DNA of 64,000 nucleotides from positions 124,001 to 188,000 of the forward strand of contig NZ_BMNN01000004.1 in assembly GCF_014646575.1 (NCBI RefSeq), in the 5' to 3' direction. The position numbers were made by a program, and so were the translations under genes. Positions 20,559 to 30,088 of this stretch are shown here, in pieces. Each line of letters starts with the position of its first letter. Within the stretch, counting starts at the first letter, position 1. The notes beneath the pieces are model-generated. The model searched no databases and was not told the DNA's origin. It was given only the letters and a program-made list of their open reading frames with translations. The stretch is from Halopseudomonas pertucinogena. Lineage in GTDB: Bacteria; Pseudomonadota; Gammaproteobacteria; Pseudomonadales; Pseudomonadaceae.

Positions 20559-22576
20559 GCCAGGCGCGCTGCCCGCCGCGCCCGCCACCAGTGCTGGGCA
20601 ATGAAGAGCAGGCCCAGGGCGAACCCCAGTTCATCAGTGATCGGCAGTGCCAGGATCATCAGCGCCCCGGCGGCAAAGCCCAGCCCCTTCTCCCACCAGG
20701 CCAGCGGGCGCATACAGTAGCCGGTAAAGACGATACCCCATAAACCAATGGCGAAGGCGGCCTTGACCAGCATGTAGACTACCGCCGTCCAGTCCCCGCC
20801 CTGCATCATCAACGCCGGGCTATAGACCGCCATGAAGGGCACCACGAAGCCGGCGACCGCAATGCGGATGGCCCACATGCTGATCCGCAGGCCGTTCTCC
20901 CGGGCGATGGGCGCGGCGGCGAAGCAGGCCAGCGCCACCGGCGGGGTCAGGTCGGCCATGATGCCGAAATAGAACACGAACATGTGCGAGACGATCAGTG
21001 GCACCCCCAGGTCGAGCAGCGCCGGTGCGGCGATGGAGCTGGTGATGATGTAGTTGGGAATGGTCGGGATACCCATGCCCAGCACCAGGCAGGTGAGCAT
21101 GGTCAGCAACAGCGACAGGAACAGATTGTCCTGGCCGATGGCCAGGATGTAGCCGGCGAAGGTCGAGGCCACGCCGGTCAGCGAAACGATACCGATGATC
21201 ACCCCTACCAGGACACAGGCGATCCCCACCGGTACCGCATGCCGCGCGCCTTCTACCAGCGCGTGCAGGCAGATCCGCAGGGTGTCGCGCCCGCCCTTGA
21301 CGAACCAGCAGGCGGCCACCAGCGCGGCGATGACGCCAAAGATTACCCCGATGCCCAGCTGGAAGAAACCGGCACAGAGAACCCCCAGGGCGACCCAGAA
21401 TGCGACCCGCAGCGCGGTGGAAGACAGCCGCAGGATCAGCGCCGAGCCGAGAATCACGATCGCCGTCAGCGCCAGCCCGATGGTGCCGGCGAACATGGGC
21501 GTGCGTCCGGAAAACAGCAGCCAGACCAGCACGACCAGCGGGATCAGCAGGAACCAGCGCTGGCGCACTGCCTCCCAGGCGCTGGGGCACTCTTCCTTCG
21601 GCAGGCCATGGAGCTTGGAGCGCCTGGCTTCCAGGTGCACCATCCAGAATACCGAGCCGAAATACAGCAGCGCCGGGATCAGCGCCGCCTTGGCCACCTC
21701 CACATAGGGCACGTTGATGGTTTCGGCCATGATGAAGGCGACTGCGCCCATCACCGGCGGCATGATCTGGCTGCCCATGCTGGAGGTCGCCTCGACGCCT
21801 CCGGCGAAGGCCGCGCGGTAGCCGAAGCGCTTCATCAGCGGGATGGTGAACTGGCCGGTGGTCACCACGTTGGCGACACCGGAGCCGGTGATGGTCCCCA
21901 TCAATGCCGAGGACACCACCGATACCTTGGCCGGCCCGCCGGAACGATGGCCGAACAGCCCCATGGCAAAGTCGGTGAACAGGCGAATCATCCCCGCCTG
22001 CTCCAGGAAGGAGCCGAACAGGATGAACAGGAAGATATAGGTTGCCGATACGTAGGTCGGCGTGCCGTACAGCCCTTCGGTGCCAAAGGACAGCTGGTTA
22101 ACGATCTGGTCCAGGCCATAGCCCCGGTGCGCCAGATCGCCAGGCAGGTAGTTGCCGAACAACCCGTAGGCGAGGAAAAGTCCGCAAATGATCGGCAAGG
22201 CGATCCCCATTACCCGCCGGGCCGCCTCGAACACCAGGGCGATGAGCACCAGCCCCACCGCCATGTCCAGCGGCGTCAGGTCACCCGAACGCTGGATCAG
22301 GTCCGCCTCGAAGTACCATTGGTAGAAGAAGGTAGCCATGCCGGCCAGTGCCAGTACCCAGGCCAGCGGCTGCCATGGCCGGGCCGAACCGCGCAGGGGG
22401 TAGCTCAGATAGACCAGCATCAGCAGGAAGCCGACGTGCCCGGCACGCATCACCTGAGTCGATAGGGGATGAAAGGCGGCGGTGATGATCTGGAAGGTGG
22501 AGAACGCCAGGGCCACATGGAACAGCGTCCGAGGCCACTCGGCGGGGCTCGCATGGAGCCCCTGATATTCGCTCAT
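20555..22576 (-). CDS. TRAP transporter fused permease (DctQM, TAXI type)
   Basis: A 673-residue protein with some 16-18 hydrophobic segments: an N-terminal part equivalent to the small four-helix DctQ subunit (to about 190) fused to the large DctM-type subunit. Typical DctM stretches are SALMGTITGSGVANVVTTG and GGVEATSSMGSQIMPPVMGA, followed later by MGIPTIPNYIITSS. Such fused permeases work with TAXI periplasmic binding proteins, one of which is encoded just upstream. Uptake is driven by an ion gradient; the substrate is likely an organic acid but is not identifiable. Confidence 0.92.
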   Translation of the reverse strand: MSEYQGLHASPAEWPRTLFHVALAFSTFQIITAAFHPLSTQVMRAGHVGFLLMLVYLSYPLRGSARPWQPLAWVLALAGMATFFYQWYFEADLIQRSGDLTPLDMAVGLVLIALVFEAARRVMGIALPIICGLFLAYGLFGNYLPGDLAHRGYGLDQIVNQLSFGTEGLYGTPTYVSATYIFLFILFGSFLEQAGMIRLFTDFAMGLFGHRSGGPAKVSVVSSALMGTITGSGVANVVTTGQFTIPLMKRFGYRAAFAGGVEATSSMGSQIMPPVMGAVAFIMAETINVPYVEVAKAALIPALLYFGSVFWMVHLEARRSKLHGLPKEECPSAWEAVRQRWFLLIPLVVLVWLLFSGRTPMFAGTIGLALTAIVILGSALILRLSSTALRVAFWVALGVLCAGFFQLGIGVIFGVIAALVAACWFVKGGRDTLRICLHALVEGARHAVPVGIACVLVGVIIGIVSLTGVASTFAGYILAIGQDNLFLSLLLTMLTCLVLGMGIPTIPNYIITSSIAAPALLDLGVPLIVSHMFVFYFGIMADLTPPVALACFAAAPIARENGLRISMWAIRIAVAGFVVPFMAVYSPALMMQGGDWTAVVYMLVKAAFAIGLWGIVFTGYCMRPLAWWEKGLGFAAGALMILALPITDELGFALGLLFIAQHWWRARRAARLA

Positions 22577-22596
22577 GGACTGCTCCTGCCGCTACT

Positions 22597-23550
22597 CTAC
22601 TGCAGTACGCCCGCTTCCCTGTAGAACCGTTCGGCTCCCGGATGCAGCGGAATGGGCAGGTTGTCCGCGGCGGTCTCCAGCCGGATGGTCTTGGCAGCGG
22701 AATGGGCATTACCCAGCGCCGTCAGGTTGTCGAATATCAGCCTGGTCATCTGGTAGGCGATATCGTCGTCCACCTTTTCATGGCTGACCAGAATATTGGT
22801 GATCGCCACCGTAGGCACGTCCTCGTCCTGCCCGTCATAGGTTCCGGCCGGGATCACGCCGGGCTGATAGGCCGGATTGCCGATCTTCTGCACTACGTCT
22901 TCGGGAATCGCGACGAAGGTCACGGGCATGGTGCTGGCCAGATCACGGATGGCTGCCATGCCCAGGCCCGAGGACTGCAGGGTGGCATCAAGCTGGCGGT
23001 TCTTGATCAGCTCGACGGATTCGGCGTAGGGCAGGAACTCGACCCGGCGCATGTCGCCATAGCTGAGCCCGGCGGCGGCAAAGATGGCCCGTGCGTTCAG
23101 CTCGGTGCCTGATTTGGGTGCACCAACGGAAATCCGTTTGCCGCGCAGATCATCCAGCGTCTTGATGCCGGACTCGGCGCTGGCGACCACCTGGATGTAG
23201 TTATTGTAGGTGCCGGCAATCGCCCGCAACCGGGTCAGCGGTGTCCGGAAGCCGGCTTCTTCTACACCGTTCCAGGCGTCGGCAACCGAATCCCCGAGCG
23301 CAAAGGCCAGCTCACCCCGACCGTTCTGCAGGAGATTGAGATTTTCCACCGAGGCCTTGGTCGCCTGTACCGAGGGCCTGGCGCCATCAATCTGACCGTA
23401 AAGCTGGGAGATGGCCACACCAATCGGGTAATACACCCCGCTGGTACCACCGGTCAGCACGTTGATATAGGTGGGCGCTGCGTATACCGCAGTGGTTATG
23501 GTCAGCGCCGCGGCAGCTGCCAGCAGGCCGAGTCGTCTGGTAAGTCCCAT
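22597..23550 (-). CDS. TAXI-family TRAP substrate-binding protein
   Basis: A 317-residue periplasmic protein with signal peptide MGLTRRLGLLAAAAALTITTAVYA. The mature start (YINVLTGGTSGVYYPIG) and the GKRISVGAPKSGTELNARAI segment are the signatures of the TAXI (NMT1-like) binding proteins. ATG 23550 is chosen because it alone gives a signal peptide, although the frame is open to 24102. It lies 20 bp before the fused permease, so binding protein, permease and DUF1850 form one unit. Confidence 0.93.
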   Translation of the reverse strand: MGLTRRLGLLAAAAALTITTAVYAAPTYINVLTGGTSGVYYPIGVAISQLYGQIDGARPSVQATKASVENLNLLQNGRGELAFALGDSVADAWNGVEEAGFRTPLTRLRAIAGTYNNYIQVVASAESGIKTLDDLRGKRISVGAPKSGTELNARAIFAAAGLSYGDMRRVEFLPYAESVELIKNRQLDATLQSSGLGMAAIRDLASTMPVTFVAIPEDVVQKIGNPAYQPGVIPAGTYDGQDEDVPTVAITNILVSHEKVDDDIAYQMTRLIFDNLTALGNAHSAAKTIRLETAADNLPIPLHPGAERFYREAGVLQ

Positions 23551-23576
23551 AGGGTGATCTCCAGCGTTATTGTTGT

Positions 23577-24182
23577 TTATTCTGATCCGGTGGCGGCGGG
23601 AGCGCCGCCCAGCTCCGCATAACGAAAGCAGTCTTGAGTATGGTCCATAACCATGCCGGTTGCCTGCATGAATGCGTAACAGATGGTGGGTCCGACAAAG
23701 CTGAAGCCGGCCTGCTTCAGCGCCCGGCTCATGGCCCGGGCCTCGTCGGTAATGGCCGGCACCTGTGCATCGGCGCTGAAATGGTTGATCCGCGGCCGCC
23801 CATCGACGAACTGCCAGAGCCACGCCACCGGGTCCTCCCGTTCGGTCAGCCGCAGCCAGGCCCGGGCATTCTGCCGTGCCGCCCGCAGCTTCAGCCGATT
23901 GCGGATGATCCGCGGGTCCCGGGCCAGCCGCTCGATGTCCTCGTCGGTCTGTCGCGCCATGAACTGCGCATCGAAGTTGCGATAGACCTCGCGGTAGTGT
24001 TCCCGCTTGCGCAGCACGGTGATCCAGGCGAGTCCTGCCTGCACGCCCTCCAGGATCAGCATCTCGAACAGGTGCCGGGCGTCCCGGTGGGGTACGCCCC
24101 ATTCCTCATCGTGGTATTGCCGGTAGAGCGGATCGCTGCTGCACCACTGGCAGCGAACGAGTGGCGTCGTGCTGGCATTCAT
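23577..24182 (-). CDS. tag: DNA-3-methyladenine glycosylase I
   Basis: Removes 3-methyladenine from DNA, a constitutive base-excision repair enzyme. Strong similarity to E. coli Tag: C(11)QWC, YHDEEWGVP (His24), FEMLILEGVQAGLAWITVL containing the catalytic acid, and the late GFSFVGPTICYAFMQATG and HTQDCF. The zinc snap ligands Cys11, His24 and the C-terminal His and Cys are present. At 201 residues it is slightly longer than E. coli Tag. It is divergent from ppnN, and its stop is 26 bp before the TAXI gene. Confidence 0.95.
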   Translation of the reverse strand: MNASTTPLVRCQWCSSDPLYRQYHDEEWGVPHRDARHLFEMLILEGVQAGLAWITVLRKREHYREVYRNFDAQFMARQTDEDIERLARDPRIIRNRLKLRAARQNARAWLRLTEREDPVAWLWQFVDGRPRINHFSADAQVPAITDEARAMSRALKQAGFSFVGPTICYAFMQATGMVMDHTQDCFRYAELGGAPAATGSE

Positions 24183-24310
24183 GGCGGATATCCTGCGCTG
24201 AAGTTTGTCCTATGCTAGCGCGCCGCTCTGCACTGCGCACCCGGCGGGCCTTTGCCAAGCCACCCCCGCTATGACGTAAGATAACTGCTTAAATTCAAAC
24301 GGAAGATATA

Positions 24311-25681
24311 ATGCCTGCACCTACAGTAAACGTTTCAGTTACCCCCCGGGGCAGCATGGAAATCCTGTCCCAGCGTGAAGTCCGCAACCTCAGTGAGGTG
24401 GGTTCCGGCAGCACCTATCAGCTGTTCCGCCAGTGCGCCCTGGCCATTCTCAACACCGGCGCGCGGGTTGACGATGCCCGCAGCATCCTCGAGGCCTACG
24501 CCGATTTCGAGGTGGAAATCCGCCAGCTCGATCGCGGCGTCCGGCTCGACCTGCGCAACGCGCCGGCGGATGCCTTCGTCGACGGCCACATGATCTCCAG
24601 CGTGCGCGAGATGCTGTTCAGCGCCCTGCGCGACATCGTCTACACCGAGAGCGAACTGCACAACAACCGCGCCGACCTGAGCACGTCCAGCGGCATCACC
24701 GACTATGTGTTCCACCTGCTGCGCAACGCCCGCACCCTGACCCCCGGCGTCGAGCCGAAGATGGTGGTGTGCTGGGGCGGCCACTCGATCAACGAGGAGG
24801 AATACAAGTACAGCAAGCGAGTCGGTCACGAGCTGGGGCTGCGCAATCTGAACATCTGCACCGGCTGTGGACCGGGCGTGATGAAGGGGCCGATGAAGGG
24901 CGCCACCATCGCCCACGCCAAGCAGCGCGTGCTCGACGCCCGTTACCTGGGGTTGACCGAACCGGGGATCATCGCCGCCGAGGCGCCCAACCCGATCGTC
25001 AACGAGCTGGTGATCCTGCCGGACATCGAAAAGCGCCTGGAGGCCTTCATCCGGGTCGGTCACGGCATCATCATCTTCCCCGGCGGCGCCGGTACCGCCG
25101 AGGAGTTTCTCTATCTGCTGGGTATCCTGCTGCACCCCGACAACGCGGAGCTGCCCTTCCCGCTGATCCTCACCGGGCCGCGCTCGTCCGCCAATTATAT
25201 CCAGCAGCTGCATGAGTTCGTCGGCGCCACGCTGGGCGAGCAGGCGCAGACCCGTTACGAGATCATCATCGAGGATCCGGTGCGGGTAGCCCGCCGGATG
25301 AAACAGGGGCTGGCCGAGGTCGAGCATTTCCGTCGCGAACGCAACGACGCATTCCACTTCAACTGGCTGCTGCGGGTGGAGCAGGACTTCCAGCTGCCCT
25401 TCGACCCTACCCATGAAAACATGGCCGCGCTGGAACTGCGCCGGGACACCCCGCCGCATCTGCTGGCGGCGAACCTGCGCCGTGCGTTCTCCGGTATCGT
25501 CGCCGGCAACGTCAAGGAGCACGGTATCCGTCTGATCGAGGAATACGGTCCGTACGAATTGCGCGGCGACGCGCAGATCATGCAGCCGCTGGGCGCGCTG
25601 CTGCAGGCCTTCGTCGACCAGCAGCGGATGAAGATACCCAACGGCGAGGCCTACCGACCCTGTTACCGGGTGGTCAGCTAG
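24311..25681 (+). CDS. ppnN: pyrimidine/purine nucleotide 5'-monophosphate nucleosidase
   Basis: A 456-residue PpnN (YgdH) protein. It cleaves nucleoside monophosphates to base and ribose 5-phosphate and in E. coli is activated by (p)ppGpp. The central LOG/lysine-decarboxylase-like fold carries the FPGGAGTAEEFLYLLGI motif and the upstream GCGPGVMKGPMKGA loop; N- and C-terminal flanking domains (DUF4478 and DUF3412) are present, giving normal length. GGAAG lies just before the ATG. It stands alone between tag and glyQ. Confidence 0.93.
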   Translation: MPAPTVNVSVTPRGSMEILSQREVRNLSEVGSGSTYQLFRQCALAILNTGARVDDARSILEAYADFEVEIRQLDRGVRLDLRNAPADAFVDGHMISSVREMLFSALRDIVYTESELHNNRADLSTSSGITDYVFHLLRNARTLTPGVEPKMVVCWGGHSINEEEYKYSKRVGHELGLRNLNICTGCGPGVMKGPMKGATIAHAKQRVLDARYLGLTEPGIIAAEAPNPIVNELVILPDIEKRLEAFIRVGHGIIIFPGGAGTAEEFLYLLGILLHPDNAELPFPLILTGPRSSANYIQQLHEFVGATLGEQAQTRYEIIIEDPVRVARRMKQGLAEVEHFRRERNDAFHFNWLLRVEQDFQLPFDPTHENMAALELRRDTPPHLLAANLRRAFSGIVAGNVKEHGIRLIEEYGPYELRGDAQIMQPLGALLQAFVDQQRMKIPNGEAYRPCYRVVS

Positions 25682-25810
25682 GCCATCCGGCCACAGGCGG
25701 TGCGGGGCGGAGCAGGGAACCATGCCGCCGCCCGCCGCCGACAAATGTCCCGCCATGCTGTATGCCGCCCCGCCACATTGTATACTTCGCCCTTTCTTCA
25801 CAGTTGACCG

Positions 25811-26767
25811 GTGAAAAACGTGACACAGACAAACCCTGCCGCCCAGACCTTCCAGGGCCTGATTCTTGCGCTGCAAAGCTTCTGGGCCGAGCAAGGCTGC
25901 GTGATTCTGCAGCCCTACGACATGGAGGTGGGTGCGGGGACCTTTCATACCGCCACCTTCCTGCGCTCCATCGGCCCGGAAATCTGGAACGCCGCCTATG
26001 TGCAGCCCAGTCGCCGCCCCGCTGATGGCCGCTACGGCGAGAACCCCAACCGGTTGCAGCATTACTACCAGTTCCAGGTCGTGCTCAAGCCGAACCCGGA
26101 CAATATCCAGGAGCTGTATCTGGACTCCCTGCGCCACATCGGGATCGACCCGCTGGTGCACGACATCCGCTTCGTCGAGGACAACTGGGAATCGCCGACG
26201 CTGGGTGCCTGGGGTCTGGGCTGGGAGGTCTGGCTCAATGGCATGGAGGTGACCCAGTTCACCTACTTCCAGCAGGTCGGCGGGGTCGAGTGCTACCCGG
26301 TCACCGGCGAGATCACCTACGGGCTGGAGCGCCTGGCCATGTACCTGCAGGGCGTGGACTCGGTGTACGACCTGGTCTACTCCGACGGCCAGTTCGGCAA
26401 GGTCACCTATGGCGACGTGTTCCACCAGAACGAGGTGGAACAGTCCACCTACAACTTCGAACACGCCAATGTCGAGAAACTGTTCGAGCTGTTCAGCTTC
26501 TACGAGAGCGAGGCCAACCGTCTTATCGAAGCCGAGCTGCCGCTGCCGGCCTACGAAATGGTGATGAAGGCCTCCCACACCTTCAACCTGCTGGATGCCC
26601 GCCGGGCGATCTCGGTGACCGAGCGTCAACGTTACATTCTGCGCGTGCGCACCCTGGCCCGCGCCATTGCCCATGCCTATCTGCATGCGCGCGCCCGCCT
26701 CGGCTTCCCCATGGCCACCCCGGAGCTGCGTGATGAAGTACTGGCCAAACTGAAGGAGGCCGAATGA
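25811..26767 (+). CDS. glyQ: glycyl-tRNA synthetase alpha subunit
   Basis: Catalytic subunit of the bacterial alpha2beta2 glycyl-tRNA synthetase. Signatures include [39 protein letters not shown] and [21 protein letters not shown]. The frame opens with GTG 25811; GTG 25820 would give 315 residues beginning [12 protein letters not shown], which fits the Pseudomonas family length better, and neither has a clear ribosome binding site. The stop overlaps the glyS start (ATGA). A possible -10 (TATACT, 25781-25786) lies upstream. Confidence 0.96.
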   Translation: MKNVTQTNPAAQTFQGLILALQSFWAEQGCVILQPYDMEVGAGTFHTATFLRSIGPEIWNAAYVQPSRRPADGRYGENPNRLQHYYQFQVVLKPNPDNIQELYLDSLRHIGIDPLVHDIRFVEDNWESPTLGAWGLGWEVWLNGMEVTQFTYFQQVGGVECYPVTGEITYGLERLAMYLQGVDSVYDLVYSDGQFGKVTYGDVFHQNEVEQSTYNFEHANVEKLFELFSFYESEANRLIEAELPLPAYEMVMKASHTFNLLDARRAISVTERQRYILRVRTLARAIAHAYLHARARLGFPMATPELRDEVLAKLKEAE

Positions 26768-28821
26768 TGCAGGCTCAGGACTTTCTGGTTGAACTGGGCA
26801 CCGAAGAGCTGCCCCCCAAGGCGTTGAAGCCCCTCGCCGAAGCTTTCCTGACCGGTGTGGAAAAGGGTCTGGCCGAGGCCGGCCTCACCTATCAGGCTGC
26901 CCGTTACTACGCCGCACCGCGCCGGCTGGCGGTGCAGATCGAGCAGCTGGCCACCGAACAGCCCGACCGCACCCAGCAGATGGACGGTCCGCCGCTGAAG
27001 GCGGCGTTCGATGCCGCCGGCAACCCGACCCAGGCCGCGCTGGGCTTTGCCCGCAAATGCGGGGTCGAGCTGGGCGAGCTGGACCAGAGCGGTCCACGCC
27101 TGCGCTTTGTACAGAATATTCCCGGTCAGCCGGCCAGCGAACTGCTGCCGGGCATCATCGACCAGGCGCTGGCTGACCTGCCGATCCCCAAGCGCATGCG
27201 CTGGGGAGCCGGCAAGACCGAATTCGTCCGCCCGACCCAGTGGCTGGTCATGTTGCTGGGCGATGAGGTGGTTCCCTGCCAGATCCTGTCCCAGCAGTCC
27301 GGCCGCGACTCGCGCGGTCACCGCTTCCACCACCCCGATCCGGTGGCGATAGGCAGTCCGGCCAGCTATGCCGACGATCTGCGCAAGGCGCATGTGATTG
27401 CCGATTTTGCCGAGCGCCGCGCCCTGATCAGTGATCGGGTCAGCAAGCTGGCCGCCGAGCAGCAGGGCAGTGCGATCGTCCCGGACGACCTGCTCGACGA
27501 GGTGACGGCACTGGTCGAATGGCCGGTCCCGCTGGTGTGCAGCTTCGAGGAACGCTTCCTCGAGGTGCCCCAGGAAGCGCTGATCTCCACCATGCAGGAC
27601 AACCAGAAGTACTTCTGCCTGCTGGACAGCAAGGGCACCCTGCTGCCGCGCTTCATCACCGTGTCGAACATCGACAGCAAGGACCCGGCTCAGATCATTG
27701 CCGGTAACGAGAAGGTCGTGCGTCCGCGCCTGACCGACGCCGAGTTCTTCTACCAGCAGGACCTGAAGCACCCGCTGCAGGACAACAACGAACGGTTGGC
27801 CAATGTGGTCTTCCAAGCCGAATTGGGCAGCGTCTATGACAAGGCATTGCGGGTCTCCAGCCTGGCGGCCTTCATCGCCGGCAGCATCGGGGGCGATGCG
27901 GCCAACGCTGCCCGCGCCGGTCTGCTGAGCAAGTGCGACCTGGCCAGCGAGATGGTCGGGGAGTTTCCGGAGCTGCAGGGCATTGCCGGTTACTACTATG
28001 CCCGCCACGATGGCGAGCCCGATGAGGTGGCCCTGGCGCTGAATGAGCAGTATATGCCCCGTGGTGCCGGTGCAGAGCTGCCGAGCACCCTGACCGGGGC
28101 GGCCGTGGCGCTGGCCGACAAGCTGGATACCCTGGCCGGCATCTTCGGCATCGGCATGCTGCCCACCGGCAGCAAGGACCCCTACGCCCTGCGCCGCGCC
28201 GCGCTGGGCGTGCTGCGCATCCTCATCGAGAAGAGACTCGAGCTGGATCTGCACGCAGCCCTCGAGACCGCCATCAGTCAGTACGGCAGCGCAGTGAAGA
28301 GCGAAGGGCTGGTTGATCAGGTGCAGGACTTCATCTTCGACCGCCTGCGGGCCCGCTATGAGGACGAGGGGATCGATGTGGCCGTATACCAGTCGGTGCG
28401 TGCGGTCCATCCCGATTCACCGCTGGACTTCGATCAGCGTGTTCAGGCAGTGCAGGCCTTCCGCCGCCTGCCGGAAGCCGAAGCGCTCGCCGCCGCCAAC
28501 AAGCGGGTGGCCAATATCCTGGCCAAGGCCGAGGGTGAGCTGCCCGGGTCGGTGGATCAGCAATTGCTGACCGAGGCTGCCGAGCAGGCCCTGGCAACGG
28601 CCGTGGCCGCCGCTGAGGACGCCGTGAAGCCGCTGGCGCAACAACGCCAGTACACCGCCACGCTGAACAGTCTGGCGGCGCTGCGCGAGCCCGTGGATGC
28701 CTTCTTCGACCAGGTGCTGGTCAATGCCGAGGACGAACGGGTCAAGACCAATCGATACGCCCTCCTGGCGCGCCTGCGCGGGCTGTTCCTGGGCGTGGCC
28801 GATATCTCGCTGATCGGATGA
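26764..28821 (+). CDS. glyS: glycyl-tRNA synthetase beta subunit
   Basis: The 685-residue beta subunit, needed for tRNA recognition. It starts with the standard [15 protein letters not shown] and continues through the HD-like domain and a C-terminal anticodon-binding (DALR-type) region. The start ATGATG at 26764 overlaps the glyQ stop, and its own stop overlaps the gmhB start (ATGA), so glyQ-glyS-gmhB are translationally coupled. Confidence 0.96.
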   Translation: MMQAQDFLVELGTEELPPKALKPLAEAFLTGVEKGLAEAGLTYQAARYYAAPRRLAVQIEQLATEQPDRTQQMDGPPLKAAFDAAGNPTQAALGFARKCGVELGELDQSGPRLRFVQNIPGQPASELLPGIIDQALADLPIPKRMRWGAGKTEFVRPTQWLVMLLGDEVVPCQILSQQSGRDSRGHRFHHPDPVAIGSPASYADDLRKAHVIADFAERRALISDRVSKLAAEQQGSAIVPDDLLDEVTALVEWPVPLVCSFEERFLEVPQEALISTMQDNQKYFCLLDSKGTLLPRFITVSNIDSKDPAQIIAGNEKVVRPRLTDAEFFYQQDLKHPLQDNNERLANVVFQAELGSVYDKALRVSSLAAFIAGSIGGDAANAARAGLLSKCDLASEMVGEFPELQGIAGYYYARHDGEPDEVALALNEQYMPRGAGAELPSTLTGAAVALADKLDTLAGIFGIGMLPTGSKDPYALRRAALGVLRILIEKRLELDLHAALETAISQYGSAVKSEGLVDQVQDFIFDRLRARYEDEGIDVAVYQSVRAVHPDSPLDFDQRVQAVQAFRRLPEAEALAAANKRVANILAKAEGELPGSVDQQLLTEAAEQALATAVAAAEDAVKPLAQQRQYTATLNSLAALREPVDAFFDQVLVNAEDERVKTNRYALLARLRGLFLGVADISLIG

Positions 28822-29351
28822 AACTGATCATTCTGGACCGCGACGGAGTCATCAACGAGGACTCCGACGCCTTCGTCAAGTCGGTCGAGGAATGGATTCC
28901 GCTGCCGGGATCCATCGAGGCGATAGCTCGTCTGTGCAAGGCCGGCTGGACGGTGGCGGTGGCCACCAACCAGTCCGGCCTTGCCAGGGGCTATTTCAGC
29001 GAGCAGACCCTTGAAGCAATGCACCGGCGTCTGCGCGAACTGGTCGCGGAGCAGGGCGGGCAGGTTGATCTGATCCGCCACTGCCCCCATGGCCCGGATG
29101 ACGGCTGCGACTGCCGCAAGCCGCTGTCCGGCATGTTCCGCTCGATAGCCGAACATTACGGCCTCAGTCTGGATGGCGTACCTACCGTAGGCGACAGTCT
29201 GCGCGACCTGCAGGCCGGCGCCGCGCTGGGCTGCCAGCCGTATCTCGTACGTACCGGGAAGGGTGCACAGACGGAACGCAAACCGCTGCCGGAAGGCACC
29301 CGCGTATTCGACAACCTGGCTGCCGTAGCCGACTACCTGCTGGAAAACTGA
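28818..29351 (+). CDS. gmhB: D-glycero-beta-D-manno-heptose-1,7-bisphosphate 7-phosphatase
   Basis: A HAD-family phosphatase in the ADP-heptose pathway for the LPS inner core. The nucleophile and acid are Asp7 and Asp9 (LDRDGVIN); motif II is TNQSG (50-54). The zinc loop [14 protein letters not shown] supplies Cys89, His91, Cys97 and Cys99, the feature that separates GmhB from other HAD enzymes. It has 177 residues and ATGA overlap with glyS; plsC follows two bases after its stop. Confidence 0.94.
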   Translation: MKLIILDRDGVINEDSDAFVKSVEEWIPLPGSIEAIARLCKAGWTVAVATNQSGLARGYFSEQTLEAMHRRLRELVAEQGGQVDLIRHCPHGPDDGCDCRKPLSGMFRSIAEHYGLSLDGVPTVGDSLRDLQAGAALGCQPYLVRTGKGAQTERKPLPEGTRVFDNLAAVADYLLEN

Positions 29352-29353
29352 CC

Positions 29354-30085
29354 ATGTCCCTGATGGCCCTGCGTGTCACGCTTTTCTACCTGATCCTGTC
29401 CACCACCGCCGTCCTCTGGTCCATTCCGATGCTGCTGATCGGGCCGTTGATGCCCTATCGCATGCGGTTCAACGTGGTGCTGGTGTGGTGGTGCCGGATG
29501 GCGATATGGCTGGCGAAGCACCTGGTGGGCATCAATTATCGGGTGACCGGCCTCGAGAACATTCCGGGACAGCCCGGCGTCATTGTGGCCAACCACCAGA
29601 GCACCTGGGAAACCTTTTTCCTGCAGCTGATCTTCAAGCCGCAGACACAGCTGATCAAGAAGGAACTGCTGTACGTCCCCTTCTTCGGCTGGGCCTTCGC
29701 CCTGCTCAAACCCATCGCCATCAACCGCAGCAAGGCCCGCAGCTCGCTGCAGCAGCTCAACCGCATCGGTGGCCAGCGGCTGCGTGAGGGCCTCTGGGTG
29801 CTGGTTTTCCCCGAAGGCACGCGGGTCGAGCCGGGCCAGCCGATCAGGTTCAGCCGCGGCGGTGCGGCGCTGGCCTGCGCCAACAACGTGCCCATCGTCC
29901 CGGTCGCCCACAACGCCGGCGAGTTCTGGCCGCGCAAGGGGTGGGGCAAGCGCGCCGGTACGGTACAGATACACATCGGGCCGGCCATCCACCCCGCAGG
30001 CTCGGATCCACGCTCCATCGTCGAGGCGCACAAGCAGGCCGAAGCCTGGGTGCAGCAGGCGATGCTGGAAATCCAGCAGCGCTGA
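29354..30085 (+). CDS. plsC: 1-acyl-sn-glycerol-3-phosphate acyltransferase
   Basis: Makes phosphatidic acid from lysophosphatidic acid at the inner membrane. The 243-residue protein has two N-terminal hydrophobic segments, the HX4E acyltransferase motif NHQSTWE, and the glycerophosphate-binding motif FPEGTR. In Pseudomonas the gene between gmhB and gyrB is an LPA acyltransferase of this kind. Here it is separated from gyrB by the ars operon, with which it converges (3 bp between stops). Confidence 0.93.
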   Translation: MSLMALRVTLFYLILSTTAVLWSIPMLLIGPLMPYRMRFNVVLVWWCRMAIWLAKHLVGINYRVTGLENIPGQPGVIVANHQSTWETFFLQLIFKPQTQLIKKELLYVPFFGWAFALLKPIAINRSKARSSLQQLNRIGGQRLREGLWVLVFPEGTRVEPGQPIRFSRGGAALACANNVPIVPVAHNAGEFWPRKGWGKRAGTVQIHIGPAIHPAGSDPRSIVEAHKQAEAWVQQAMLEIQQR

Positions 30086-30088
30086 GTC

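Noticed and set aside
25741-25810. Strong promoter upstream of glyQ
   Set aside because: TATACT at 25781 is a fair -10, but no -35 lies at 16-18 bp, so it is not listed as a separate feature.
24335-26686. A 783-codon open frame on the minus strand across ppnN and glyQ
   Set aside because: It is antisense to two clear genes; long antisense frames are common in this high-GC DNA and the protein shows no recognisable motifs.
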